From Mytilus trossulus (taxonomy: Eukaryota; Mollusca; Bivalvia; Mytilida; Mytilidae): a stretch of 64,000 bases of DNA. A program made the translations under genes and the position numbers. Within the stretch, counting starts at the first letter, position 1. Each line of letters starts with the position of its first letter. Of this stretch, positions 1-10,545 are shown in pieces. The DNA is taken from positions 70,219,999 to 70,283,998 of the forward strand of contig NC_086382.1 of NCBI RefSeq assembly GCF_036588685.1, read 5' to 3'. A model generated the notes under the pieces. That model saw nothing but the letters and a program-made list of their open reading frames with translations, made no database searches and was not told the DNA's origin.

Positions 1-896
1 CTTTGAGGGAAAGAAAAATATTTCCAAATAAAGTACCATATATAAACACAGAGCTCAAAAGTGCAATTTATAAGATAAAAATGTTGTATGATTAATTTTA
101 AAAAAATCAGTGGTACATGTAGTAAGAACTTGGAGACATATAGGCGTCAACGCAACTACATGTATGTTACAAAACTAAAAAAAATCTTAAATTTTGGAAG
201 CTTTAAGATCAGATTTTGGATTACAGTCAACATTTTATAAAAAGTGATCGAAGATATGAATTAGTCTTAGACCAAAATAAATACATTGCAGCTATCCTTA
301 TGGACTTGTCAAAATCATTTGACTGTTTCCCCCACGACGTACTGCTACTGAAACTAAAAGCCTATGGTCTCTCTCTTGGTATAGGTATTCAACAAAACGA
401 AAACAGTGTGTGAAAGTAAACCTAAATCTATGTGTTATGCTTAACATATTTAAAAGGGTACCACAAGGTTCCATCCTTAGAACAATCCTATTTAATATTT
501 CTAAACTTGATTTTGTTCTTTTTTGCAGAAAAAAAGTTCTGTATATAATTGTGCTGACGACATGCTTTTGTCAAATTCTGGAAATATCTTACAAGATGAA
601 ATTTCAATTCTTGATGAAGACAACAATTATTTGATACAGTAGTTTTCTTCAAATAAAATGCTGGCCAACCCAGAGAAATTTCAAGCTACCTCACTTGGCA
701 AAACAAAACACATGATAAAAATATTGTGTTTGATTTGAATGGTATTTCTATATCATGTGAGGATGAGGCAAAACTACTTGGAGTTACATTGATTTGAAAT
801 TAAACTTCAATTTTTAAAAAGCCTGCAAGGCAATTACATGTTTTAATTAAGAAAGGGGAACACCTAAACAAACTGAGCCGCATACAATTTATTACT
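1..896 (+). mobile_element. Decayed non-LTR retrotransposon, reverse transcriptase part (CR1/Jockey-like)
   Basis: Translated pieces on the plus strand carry reverse transcriptase blocks in the right order but in different frames. DLSKSFDC with a following HDVLLLKLKAYGL is near 305-365, VPQGSI near 460-480, an ADD catalytic triplet near 553-562, and SSNKMLANPEKFQ near 650-690. The upstream part (1-215) resembles the linker before the fingers domain. Several stops and frameshifts break it, so it is dead. The endonuclease would lie left of the window and the 3' end stops about where the hammerhead repeat begins. Family assignment is from the motif style and is an inference. Confidence 0.75.
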
Positions 897-1012
897 CTTC
901 TACCTCAGGCATAGATTACCTTAGCTGGATTTGGCAAAACCTTTAGGAATTTTGGTCCTCAATGCTCTTCAACTTCGTACTTTATTTGGCCTTTTTAACT
1001 TTTTTGATTCGA

Positions 1013-1056
1013 GCGTCACTGAAGAGTCTTTTGTAGACGAAACGCGCGTCTGGCGT
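1013..1056 (+). ncRNA. Type I hammerhead ribozyme, copy 1
   Basis: Stem I pairs GCGUCA (1013-1018) with UGGCGU (1051-1056), including two G-U pairs. The core CUGAAGA is 1019-1025; it has A instead of U at position 7, a position known to tolerate change. Stem II is GUCU (1026-1029) with AGAC (1035-1038) and a 5-nt loop. GAAA is 1039-1042. Stem III is minimal, ACG (1042-1044) with CGU (1047-1049), and the whole ACGCGCGU is self-complementary, so two molecules could share an 8-bp stem III. The cleavage triplet GUC ends at 1050. All expected core bases are present. Activity is inferred, not shown. Confidence 0.8.
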
Positions 1057-1382
1057 ATATACAAAATTTAGTCCTGGGTATCTATGATGAGTTTATTTAC
1101 AACCACTGGGTTGATGCCACTGCTAGTGGAGATTTATTTCCCCGAGGGTATCACCAGCCCAGAAGTCAGCACCTTTTTGTGCTGACATGAATTATCATTG
1201 ATATGTTTATATTTATAAATTAACTGTTCACAAAATTTAGAATTTTCGAAATACTAAGGCTTTTTTACCTCAGGCATAGATTATCTCAGATGGATTTGGC
1301 AAAACGTTTAGGAATTTTGGTCCTCAATGCTCTTCAACTTCGTACTTAATTTGGCCTGCTTAACTTTTTTTTTTGGATTCGA

Positions 1383-1426
1383 GCGTCACTGATGAGTCTT
1401 TTGTAGACGAAACGCGCGTCTGGCGT
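1383..1426 (+). ncRNA. Type I hammerhead ribozyme, copy 2
   Basis: This has the same fold as the first copy but the exact consensus core CUGAUGA (1389-1395). Stem I pairs 1383-1388 with 1421-1426, stem II pairs 1396-1399 with 1405-1408, GAAA is 1409-1412, stem III is the palindrome ACGCGCGU (1412-1419), and GUC ends at 1420. It is fully canonical, including a G-C first pair in stem II. The predicted cut lies between 1420 and 1421. Confidence 0.85.
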
Positions 1427-1464
1427 ATATACAATATTTAGTCCGGGGTATCTATGATGAGTTT

Positions 1465-1814
1465 AATTATTACACCCAACTTATATAATGCCCGTTGACT
1501 TGACATTTCTTTATGTAACAAAATACCAGAAAAATTGGGAAAAGTATACTAAAACGAGCACTTTGCTTTATTTGTGAAGACCATTATAATTCGTACGAAA
1601 CACTGCTGCAGATTTCAAACCTTCCATCAATAAAAACTAGTAGAATGTTCTCAATTTGTTTATGTAATTTATACGTGTTTCTCGTTTTTTATATGGATTA
1701 GACCGTTGGTTTTCCTGTTTTAATGGTTTTTACATTAGTAATTTTGCGAGTGCAATATATGTTATACGAGGGACAATATTCCCCAATATTCACGCAATAA
1801 CACTTTTATAGTAT
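1465..1814. other. No gene or repeat recognised
   Basis: AT-rich single-copy-looking sequence between the hammerhead element and the left edge of duplicated copy A. I see no ORF, no RNA gene and no clear repeat. Confidence 0.5.
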
Positions 1815-2129
1815 AGCAATATAATATTTGAAAGTAAAAATTTGTTTAAACTGAGATTCAAACGTTGAGGACGTCATGAATTTTGAAGATTTATTGCACT
1901 AGTGCAATATTAGAATTCATTGCACGCTAACTTTTGGTTACGTTCTTTGGGAAATAGTATATTGCTATACAATAAATAAGATTTATTGCTTTAATTATTA
2001 TTTTTTCTTCGCTATTTTGATAATATGAAATAAAATTACAGTTTTCAATTCGTACATGTGTTTGTTTATATCATTCCTTCATCCCATCAAACAGAGCAAA
2101 ACCAGAATTTAAAAAAAAAATGTGTTTGG

Positions 2130-2650
2130 CTTAAAAGAGGGACGAAAGATACCAAAGGGACAGTCAAACTCATAAATCTAAAACAAACTGACAACGCCAT
2201 GGCTAAAAATGAAAAAGACAAACAGAAAAACAATAGTACACATGACACAACATAGAAAACTAAAGAATAAACACACGAACCCCACCAAAAACTAGGGGTG
2301 ATCTCAGGTGCTCCGGAAGGGTAAGCAGATCCTGCTCCACATGTGGCACCCGTCGTGTTGCTTATGTGATTACAAATCCGGTAAATAGTCTAATTCGGTA
2401 GGTCACATTCATGAAAGGAAAGGGGATTTTAGTTAAGACGTAGGGAACATATCCGATATCATTTGTGAAACGGTTATTCCATAACGGTCAACCAACTCGT
2501 GATGGCGTCCGTAAAATTTACGAAGGGGATGATTTCAACTTCACCATTTGGAACTCTTGGTTTAATAGCTTCCTTGTGAGCAGTAACCCTCTATCAAGAA
2601 AATCAGGATAGGAAATGCAAGCTTACATGTCGTCACTATATAAAGCGGCA
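2130..2650 (+). repeat. Dispersed mussel repeat (starts GAGGGACGAAAGATACC)
   Basis: A long, non-coding, A-rich stretch that I recognise as a very common interspersed Mytilus sequence. It recurs in copy B (about 37288-37810) because of the duplication, and independently as a short 5' fragment at about 32190-32275. Its 5' part is A-rich, with a central GGTGATCTCAGGTGCTCC block. SINE or MITE origin is not resolved. Confidence 0.7.
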
Positions 2651-2989
2651 TAACTCTTTTACGTTATGTTGGAGAAATGTTTAATTCAAAGTTAGTCCCT
2701 CCCCTGTTGTTATCTAATTTCAGAATTAGGCACTTCAGTTGCACAAGTCGCAGATCGAAAGTAAAAGAAATATTTTGGAATTGAAGTCAATATAAGCCCA
2801 TCCCTGTGATAACTGATTTCTGTAATATTTATATTTGAATCATTTGAAAATTGACTTGGGTAAGTGAGGCACATACATATTTTTACTTTGTTATACTAGA
2901 TGTCAGTGTTATATTCGAATGTAACCCCATCCAGGATGGTCGAATTAATGTAACCCCATCTTTGATTTGATGGGTTAATAAGGCCAATA

Positions 2990-4580
2990 AGGTTTTGTTA
3001 TTATAAAGAGGGGGCAAGGGGTTTAACTGTTATGCTGTTATGGAGCAATTTCATTCTTTGTTATGTTATTCTGAAAATATATTTGCTGTTAGCTGTTATT
3101 GTCTTATTCTTTGTTAGCTGTTATTGTGCTTTTAGTCTTTTTGGTATCTGTTATTGTGATTATGTGTTTGCTGTTAACTGTTATTGAAAATTTGAATGTT
3201 AGCATTTTTTTACATAAATTTTCGGTATAAATTGAAGATCATTAGACATTGGGGTCTACCACTACTAATATGTTGGTCCCGTATTCAGAGAAGGATTGCA
3301 TTAACATATACCAGGAACATATCCCCCAGCATATACCCTTCACAGAAGTGAGGTCCAGGACAATTCCAGTATATCTTATGATTATCCTTTGTAATAAATT
3401 CCATTTTTTTTTTTGGAACATGTATTTAGAATTATCTCATTCTTTTGTATGAGGATAATGTTCCTTGTTTTCCGTACCAACATATTAAATCAAAATTCTT
3501 AATATGACAAAAAGGAAAATATATGGCCATGCAGGAATATCTGACAAGAATCTCATTTAAGGACTAGCTCCTTAGCTTACAACCAGTTAACCTTGGTACA
3601 TTGACTCAGCTCTGTGATTCTTTTCAAAGCAGAACCAAACACATTGTACATTGAAAGTTCCAACCATGTAATGTACTGGGTTCCGAAGCTGCACATAGCT
3701 CATTACAAACAAAGATTTATTTCATCTTCAGGCTATTGGTCCCCTACTAAACTATGTATTCTAATTACTAGTACACTTGGTGCAATCAAAAGCCTGAAAA
3801 AAAATTTCAAATTGAGCCTTTGAAAATAGTGGAATAAATTACTGTTGGAGTCTTTAAATTCGTTCGTCAATCGAGGTACTTGATAAATACCATGCTTATA
3901 GTTGGTGCGTTTGATTTTTCTACCCTATATACTACTTTGCCTCATAGTCTTATTTAGAAAAAATCACACACCTCATTTAATTAAAACCATTAACTCTGAA
4001 ACGTAAAATCTAAAAATTATAAAAATTGAAAGGGAGCTCATGTCAATAGATATAAACAATTCACCAAAATTCTTGCAAATTTGTGAAAGGATTTTTGAGA
4101 TATTATCAGAAACTGAAGAAAAAAATATTGAATAAACCCCCTAATATTACTCAGAAACTTAAAATCTGAAATTTATATAAAAAAAAACTAAGGGGAGCAC
4201 ACGTCATTAGATACAATGTATAAACAATTTCCTAACGTTTTATGCAAATTGGTTAAAGAGTGTTGGAGCTAATGTTCGACATGTTGACGACAGACAGACA
4301 ACAGTATTCCATAAAACGTCCTGTAAAGAAGCGTATACAAATATATTGAGTATTAAACACATTCTAGATACACAATTTTAAAACATGTTCATAGAAAATG
4401 GAATTCATTACAAAGGAATATATATATACCCGTAATAAAAAATATTGGATTTGTCAAGGATCGGACTTCTTTTAATATTTCATCTGTTTTTGTCCATTTT
4501 AATTCCTTGTTATCTGTTATAAGCCAAATCAATTTGCTGTTTTGCTGTTATTGGGACCCCCCTTGTCCCCCTCTATAAAC
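2990..4580. other. Repeat-rich stretch; possible element bounded by short inverted repeats
   Basis: The left edge (about 3000-3022) has a TTATAAAGAGGGGGCAAGGGG-like sequence. The right edge (about 4553-4577) holds its approximate reverse complement. Inside are degenerate CTGTTATTG repeats at both ends and two degenerate repeats (about 3960-4260) related, in opposite orientation, to units at 34560-35170. ORFs here are short and not convincing. Copy B has the same layout at about 38150-39760. A non-autonomous DNA element is possible but the inverted ends are short and imperfect. Confidence 0.3.
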
Positions 4581-6735
4581 ATATAATTATGTTGTTTCTA
4601 GTTATGACAGTTTTCAATTCATACATTCATCTCATCAGACAGAGCATTGAATTTCCTGTGTAGACAACAAGACTTTTGATTTTCTGAAATCTGTTCAGTT
4701 AAAGATTTAGGTCAACGGAAACCAGAGCTTCAACATGTTCACAAAGTAAGTTATACACTTAATATACATCGTACAAACACAGGTAATAGGCAAGTACACA
4801 GAAATGCTTTATTCCATTCTCAATTTTATTTATGATAATTTTGTACATCAATATTAATTTTTATGATAACTGCATGTTAAAATATTTGTTTAAGATTGGT
4901 TACATTATTGATATTTAGTTTTTCAATTGCTTTTATATCAATATACATGTATGATCTATACAGAATGTTTACACGATAAGGTACTATAGGTACCAGTCTT
5001 GTATTACAACTCCAGTTTCTCCGTGCATGTCAAAACATGTAGGAAAACAAAATAGTGCACTTTTTTCTGATTTTTTTTCTGAACTCAATTTATTCTGTTT
5101 GATTATAAGTTTATGCTGAATTGAAACATATATATAGATTTTAAAAAAATCTTGCATATTTCGGGGGATATCAATCCTGAAAAGTGGAAGGATATCATGT
5201 TTACTGGAACATGTGGAAGTGGTGCGGCCTAGTAAAAACAGCAAACAGAAAGTAGAAGAAAAAATGTTTTGAGTTCAGGATTACGTAACTTGTTATTCTT
5301 CGTGGCATGACCCACTTTTTGTCGATTAAATCACAATTTCACATTAGTACATACATGAATTGAATATGATTTTTTTTTTCTATGTAGCATTTTTATTTTT
5401 TTATTTTCAAAGATCAGCTGTTTTGCATGTAAGCCTATGGAGCAGTCAATTACAAGACTGCAACCTGCATATACCCTACAATATCAATTTTCTGAAATAA
5501 AAGGTGTGTACAAACTGGTTATTTTTGGAGAAAAGCTGCCGCAAGTTAATTGGAGCTACCATTTTTGATTTGGATTTTATATTGGGAGGCGGGGGGGGGG
5601 GGCGGGGCTGCATCTGTCCTGCATTTTTTATTACTTGAAATCTTTGACTCTGTCCTGTCTTTTAATTTTGTTTACTCTATTCGGTTCTGCCTTATACATG
5701 TTATAATGTATATATACAAAGTTTAGTTGCACTTGTCAAGAAATAAATGACCATGTATAAAATTTTATAGACAATGTACAAATTTAGTCAGATGGGTTTA
5801 TGATGTAAGTAAACACTGCATTCAGATAACTGAATGACCATGTAACGTAAACCCCATTACACATTTTACTTTTAAGTGTATTGGGGAAGTTAAGAGTTTA
5901 AATATTAAGAGTAATTCAACGGTCACTTCAAAGATGCAAAAGTTTAATTATTACTTTATTCGATTAATCGGATATTTTCTACGGGTACTATATAAACAAG
6001 GTTGTTCAGTTGGTGTACTATCTGTGTATTCCTACTGAACAGAACTTTGTGTTGTTATTAAAAGGCTGGTTAAAAAATTTGTAACAACTTAGGCCGTGTT
6101 CACATTGACCTAAACTCACACATAAACTAAACATAATTGCGTTCCCATTGATAAAACTCAATGTTTACATGCAGTTTAGCACATACTTACAACTTTTCGT
6201 CCAATCAAATTGCTTGAATTTGTCTTCTAACTTTCGTAGTACATACTTGTTCGTGTACTAAGTAACTACGCATGAATGACCACAAGGGTTAGATTTCATT
6301 GTATCGTAATCAAGATATTGAAATACAAATTGCTACTGGCTATTTTGGAAAAAATGTTGTGTTCCAAATTAAACTAAATAGTTTGTAATTATTTTTCAAA
6401 TTAATTTTTAAACATCCCACTATTTAATCTTTGGATCAAGAAATGTTTTTGACAATTAAAAGTTTCTTTCAATTAAATAAAAAGTAACACATATACATTG
6501 TAGTTCATTATAACTTGATTAGAGTACAATGCCATCTAAAATTGTAATCATTTATATTATCTTCCATGTAATTACTTTGTACACAAAAATAGAGTGAACC
6601 ATGAAACCTTGTTAAGGGAAATACAAGCAATTTGATATATTTCATGAATAGATTGGTTATTGGTTACTTAATGTCCAGTGACAGATATTTCATGCATGAG
6701 AACTATTCACTAGACTACCTATGGTAACATACCAG
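4581..6735. other. No gene recognised
   Basis: AT-rich sequence, conserved in copy B (39762-41717). A stretch of about 190 bp near 5430-5620, containing a G-run, is absent from B, and a TGCAT-type direct repeat flanks the gap. No convincing ORF, RNA gene or mobile element was seen. Confidence 0.5.
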
Positions 6736-6816
6736 GGGCAGATCCATCCATTTTTAAGGGGTTCCAATCCAAAATAAAGGGGGAGGAGTTCAACTGTATG
6801 TTCTTATTCAAAGCAT
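6736..6816 (+). repeat. Fragment of dispersed mussel repeat (GGTTCCAATCC block)
   Basis: The sequence GGGGCAGATCCATCCATT followed by GGTTCCAATCC and a GGGGGAGG run matches a family of short mussel repeats with a typical GATCC-rich end. In copy B the same fragment is split by a LINE insertion and continues slightly further to ATTGATCAC, which is closer to the family as I remember it. Confidence 0.5.
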
Positions 6817-7020
6817 AGTAAAACACAGCTTTTTACAAATATACCAATAAACATACTTACACCATCAACTACATTCTTTTCATTCTGAAGTCAATATCTT
6901 ACAATGATAATAGTGAGTAGATTTACAAAACTATGTAAATGAGCTACAGCTAGTCAGCCAAAACATATCAATTGAATAATTACAGGATTTCTCAAGTTGT
7001 AAATATGTGCTAAATTGGAT

Positions 7021-7109
7021 AGTGTATAGAAAGGTAAATACTATGAAAATAAGAGCTTGGGGCAAAGCCCTGCGCTCTTATTTTCATAGTATATACCTTT
7101 CTATACACT
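7021..7109. repeat. Long near-perfect hairpin (36-bp arms), only in copy A
   Basis: Arms 7021-7056 and 7074-7109 are reverse complements with one mismatch. The 17-bp loop itself holds GGGC-AAA-GCCC. The structure lies in a stretch of about 385 bp missing from copy B. It could be a tiny foldback element, a precursor hairpin RNA or simply a palindrome. No target-site duplication was identified. Confidence 0.7.
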
Positions 7110-7988
7110 AATCGACACTTAAATCATGTTTTGTCTACATGCAGTCGATAGTCGATGGAGCCCTTGTGTAGGTTAAGTGTACACAAAACTAGGCATTCAG
7201 AACTTTAATTTTCCCATGTATATTTAAAAAAGAAACATTTTTTTTTCTATAAAATTGATACTTACAACACTTATTAATAAAGTTCTTTACCGAAATATTT
7301 GTCTAAACTTGATATATTTATTTGTTATAAAAACATTTTACGTAGCCTTATTAACCCCTCACCAAGACTCACCCATCATCATTGCCGAACACATAACCAT
7401 TCGAAAATGTCTTCCCAAATCGATTAGACGTACACACTGACAGAAATATTTGCCACTGGTCTGTATATTCAAACAACGATTCACTTATAAATGCATTACT
7501 GAAAAAGGGTGAGGTTAATTGTTTGTTTGTATAGTACCTGAAACCCGTTAAAATACAATAAGAAATAGATTTTTAAAAAAAACATTACCCCTCCCTTTGC
7601 CAAATACTCATTGGAGAAAAAATAGCATTTGAAACAAACAGAAGAGATAGAAATGTAATGATCCTTAACATCGCAATTCTCTCTCTTCATTTGTAAGCAC
7701 GCTGATGGCGATCCTACGTTTTAATGCGTAATCAAGACATCGTTAAACTACTGCAAATCATCCAAAATGACTTCTTAAAGAAGCAACCACTTTACTTCCC
7801 CCACAAAAGGGGAGGGGGTTCTGACTCAGATATTTTTCTCGTGCGAAAGTTTTTAATTAGTTCTTTTTCGATGGTACCAATTCACTATTTAACACTATAA
7901 TGTATGGAGAAACTTTGGATTCAGAATATTTGTTCATTTTAAAATCATCTGAATGGCCCGATTTTTTTTTAAAATCAAATTGTGGAAA
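7110..7988. other. No gene recognised
   Basis: AT-rich sequence shared with copy B from about 7203 to 7988 (B 42563-43336). The short ORFs on both strands lack recognisable domains and are not kept in the same frame between copies. 7988 is the breakpoint at which copy B instead runs into the hammerhead array. Confidence 0.5.
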
Positions 7989-8239
7989 AATCCCCCCCAC
8001 CTTTTTAAAAGTCAACAGTTCGTTTCCTCACTGCTAGAAAAGTTGTTCGAAAATTTGAATTCGGTTCTACGTAATGAACATTTAAATGACACTAGAACAC
8101 ACCCGTGATATCGCTGGTCCGTGACTGAATTAAAGTATATAACTATGCGCAAGCCTTATTTGTGTATAAGTTTTGTCATCTGATAAAGTCATGCCGATTA
8201 TAAGATACACAGTTTTTCTCTGCTTTTAAATCTTTCTGT

Positions 8240-8880
8240 TTGAAGCCGTCGAACTGGAACTTATCAATTATTGGTAATATTAATTATTTGGAAAACAGAA
8301 GGTCCTGGAAAGGAGTATTTTTTAATCCACAGCATTGCCCTATATTAATTATGAATACAGTTGAATTCTTTGATTCGCTGTTTTACGTCATGCCCACTAA
8401 CAAATTGAAAACTGTACCTATACGCCTTATTTTTAGTCCAGATTTTTAGTATTCGTATTGTTATCTTAGAAAGTCTGCAATAGGTTACAATTTGACAATT
8501 TAGTAGTGTCAACCCTGTGATTATGACCCGTGTATATAGCATATTAATCCTGAATACAGCGTTTGGTGGTGCGCCGGTCAGATGCGGAACGTACAGATAA
8601 GGTAATAGGTAACAGGTGAATATACTATTGGTATCGGTATCGGACTCGACCCGGAACTTCTTAATTATTGGCAATATTAATTACGTGGAAAACAAAAGGG
8701 CCTGAAGTGGTGTAATTTTTAATCTACACCTTTGTACTATATTAGTTATATATAAAGTTGAATTATGTGATTCGTCGTTTTTACGTGATGACGGCTGACA
8801 AATTGGACATCGTAATTTTAGTATTATAGATATAGATAGTTTACAAGTGTGAACAAATTTTATGTACAGGTAACTAAACA
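8240..8880 (+). repeat. Diverged tandem duplication, about 410-bp spacing
   Basis: About 8255-8400 and about 8655-8815 share the order GGAACTT, AATTATTGG, AATATTAATTA, GGAAAACA, TATATTA, GTTGAATT, GATTCG, TTTTACGT and ACAAATTG, with many substitutions. Only the second unit (from 8678) is found in copy B (from 53191). The first unit and the interval 7989-8677 are missing there. Confidence 0.6.
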
Positions 8881-9639
8881 AGGTGCAGTTATGTGAACAA
8901 ATTTAATGTGAAACTAGTGTACTGTTACATTAAACCAAATAACCAAATGTAAACGTGTTTACTGTACACGGCGTTTGATGAGAAACACGGCCTTAGTCAC
9001 AACTTTCAATAGAGTATTTTAATTAAAAATTGATACGATAAACCAGTCATCCAACCAAGATGGTTGTCGCTGCTAAAAAACGAAACATGGGGGGGGGGGG
9101 GGGGGGTGTACTTAAGAGCGGGAAAATTGTAAAATTGTAATAAAAAAGCGATTTCAAATGTTCACAACTTGAAAACTAATGTAAATAAGGATAAGGGTCT
9201 TTAGAAACTATTGCAAGACTACAATGGGATAACCTGTTACTGGACCATTTTAAACCAAACCGTTGCATAATTCATTATGTGGGTATCTACATGTAATACT
9301 ATTTATTATGATTTTAACCTTATTTTACATGATTTTCAAAACCTCAGTAGATACAGGTGAGCGACACAGGTTCTTGAAAGCCTCTAGTTGTATGTTGAAT
9401 TACAGTTAGAATTCATGTTTGATTAAAAAATCGAGCGAGGCTTCGAGGATTGTCAAAGAGCTAGTGTCAAAGTTCATGTTACAATTCGAGATGTATTGTT
9501 AGAAAAGCTTCAAGTAAAATTAGACTCGACTCAGAGTCAAAATTGGGGTTACTTTAAGTATTTTAGTTTTAGTTCCGAGTTGTGCAAAGGTAGTTTGTAT
9601 AGAAAAACAATTTAAATGCAAGCTTCAGGGGCGGATCAA

Positions 9640-9809
9640 GGATTTTTAGAATATATTTTTTGGCAGAGCGATATCAAATCGGTCTACATTAAGGTTTAAA
9701 GAGTCCAAAATTACACTTTGTTTTATTTCATCAAAAACTGAATTCTTGGGGTTCTTAATTCGCTATACTGAATCTAACTGTGATTTTGAAAATTGGATAT
9801 TGGACCATA
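9640..9809 (+). repeat. Dispersed bivalve repeat unit
   Basis: The phrases GGTCTACATTAAGG, AGAGTCCAAAATTA and TTGGGGTTCTT, followed by a GCTATACTGAATCTAACTGTG-like stretch, recur in this window at 25240-25740, 25900-26130, 26880-27235 and 32450-32640. It is the target into which the BEL/Pao element inserted. The uninterrupted version is in copy B at about 54170-54350. Confidence 0.6.
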
Positions 9810-9814
9810 ATAAG

Positions 9815-10360
9815 TGTAATGGCCTGACCATTAAGTTTAACCGACGATTGGGCTCAAGCAACAAGACTATCAGGTGCTGATAATTTATTCTCAAACCAAT
9901 CTAACAAATGGTAAAAAGCTGAAAAACAAATAAAATACAATTTTACAATGTGTTGAATTAATGTTTCTAGTGCATGAAATGTCCAAAATAATTGATAGCA
10001 CAGTCCGTTGAATCCGAGAAAATGTTGTACTTTCAAGAACGGTTACATATCCAGTATTTCACGGAGAAAAGGTTCAATTATACGGAAGGCAATTTGAAGG
10101 CTTTAATTACAATGTTTATAATAAACTCACTCTGTGGTTAGCCACGAATTGTGTCCAAGATGACGTCTCAACGAAATGTTCCTGGTGATCGTAATGACCT
10201 TGCAGTTTTCCTGTAACGGATACGTGAGAGTGAGGGAAAGGTAGCGACGGTACGATGTTTTAACGTTAAAGATGAATAATCCTCCTAGACTGGAACACAT
10301 AAACAGATTAAGAATATAATCAAACGAACTATACAAATTACGGAACGGTGTAACAGAATA
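9815..10360 (-). repeat. 3' LTR of BEL/Pao element
   Basis: 546 bp, equal in length to the other LTR. ORFs and all stretches compared by eye are identical, which means recent insertion. On the minus strand it begins TATTCTGTTACACC, directly after a purine tract, and ends CCATTACA. The outer edge abuts the ATAAG target duplication. Confidence 0.9.
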
Positions 10361-10371
10361 CTCCCCGTCTG
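10361..10371 (-). other. Polypurine tract next to 3' LTR
   Basis: On the minus strand the bases just before the 3' LTR read CAGACGGGGAG. A purine-rich tract at this place is the normal plus-strand primer site of LTR retrotransposons. It also supports the LTR start at 10360. Confidence 0.6.
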
Positions 10372-10545
10372 ATGTCTATCTGATATCACTATTCTATAAA
10401 CTATTTGCGAATGAGAATAAGATCTAGATAAATGAATAAATCCCAATATAAATTGAATATATACAGATGAAATAACCACTATAGGTCGTGTGAGAAATAT
10501 CACGTCTCAACTTACGTCATTTCACTATAAAGTTTCCAGAATAGA

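Larger units (their letters stand above)
901..1464 (+). mobile_element. Retrozyme-like element: two direct repeats, each with a hammerhead ribozyme
   Basis: Two direct repeats of about 190-200 bp (901-1092 and 1265-1464) are separated by about 170 bp. Each has a hammerhead motif near its 3' end. Cutting after 1050 and after 1420 would release a 370-nt RNA, the size range I recall for metazoan hammerhead circRNAs. No ORF is present, so the element would be non-autonomous. The spacer holds a hairpin, GTCAGCAC paired with GTGCTGAC (near 1164-1186). It directly follows the decayed LINE. No target-site duplication was identified. The dispersed sequence around the ribozyme is familiar from mussel genomes. 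Confidence 0.7.

Noticed and set aside
6758..6771. GGTTCCAATCC as a tRNA-type B box (tRNA gene or SINE promoter)
   Set aside because: It deviates from the B-box consensus at a key base and no A box or cloverleaf could be placed upstream.
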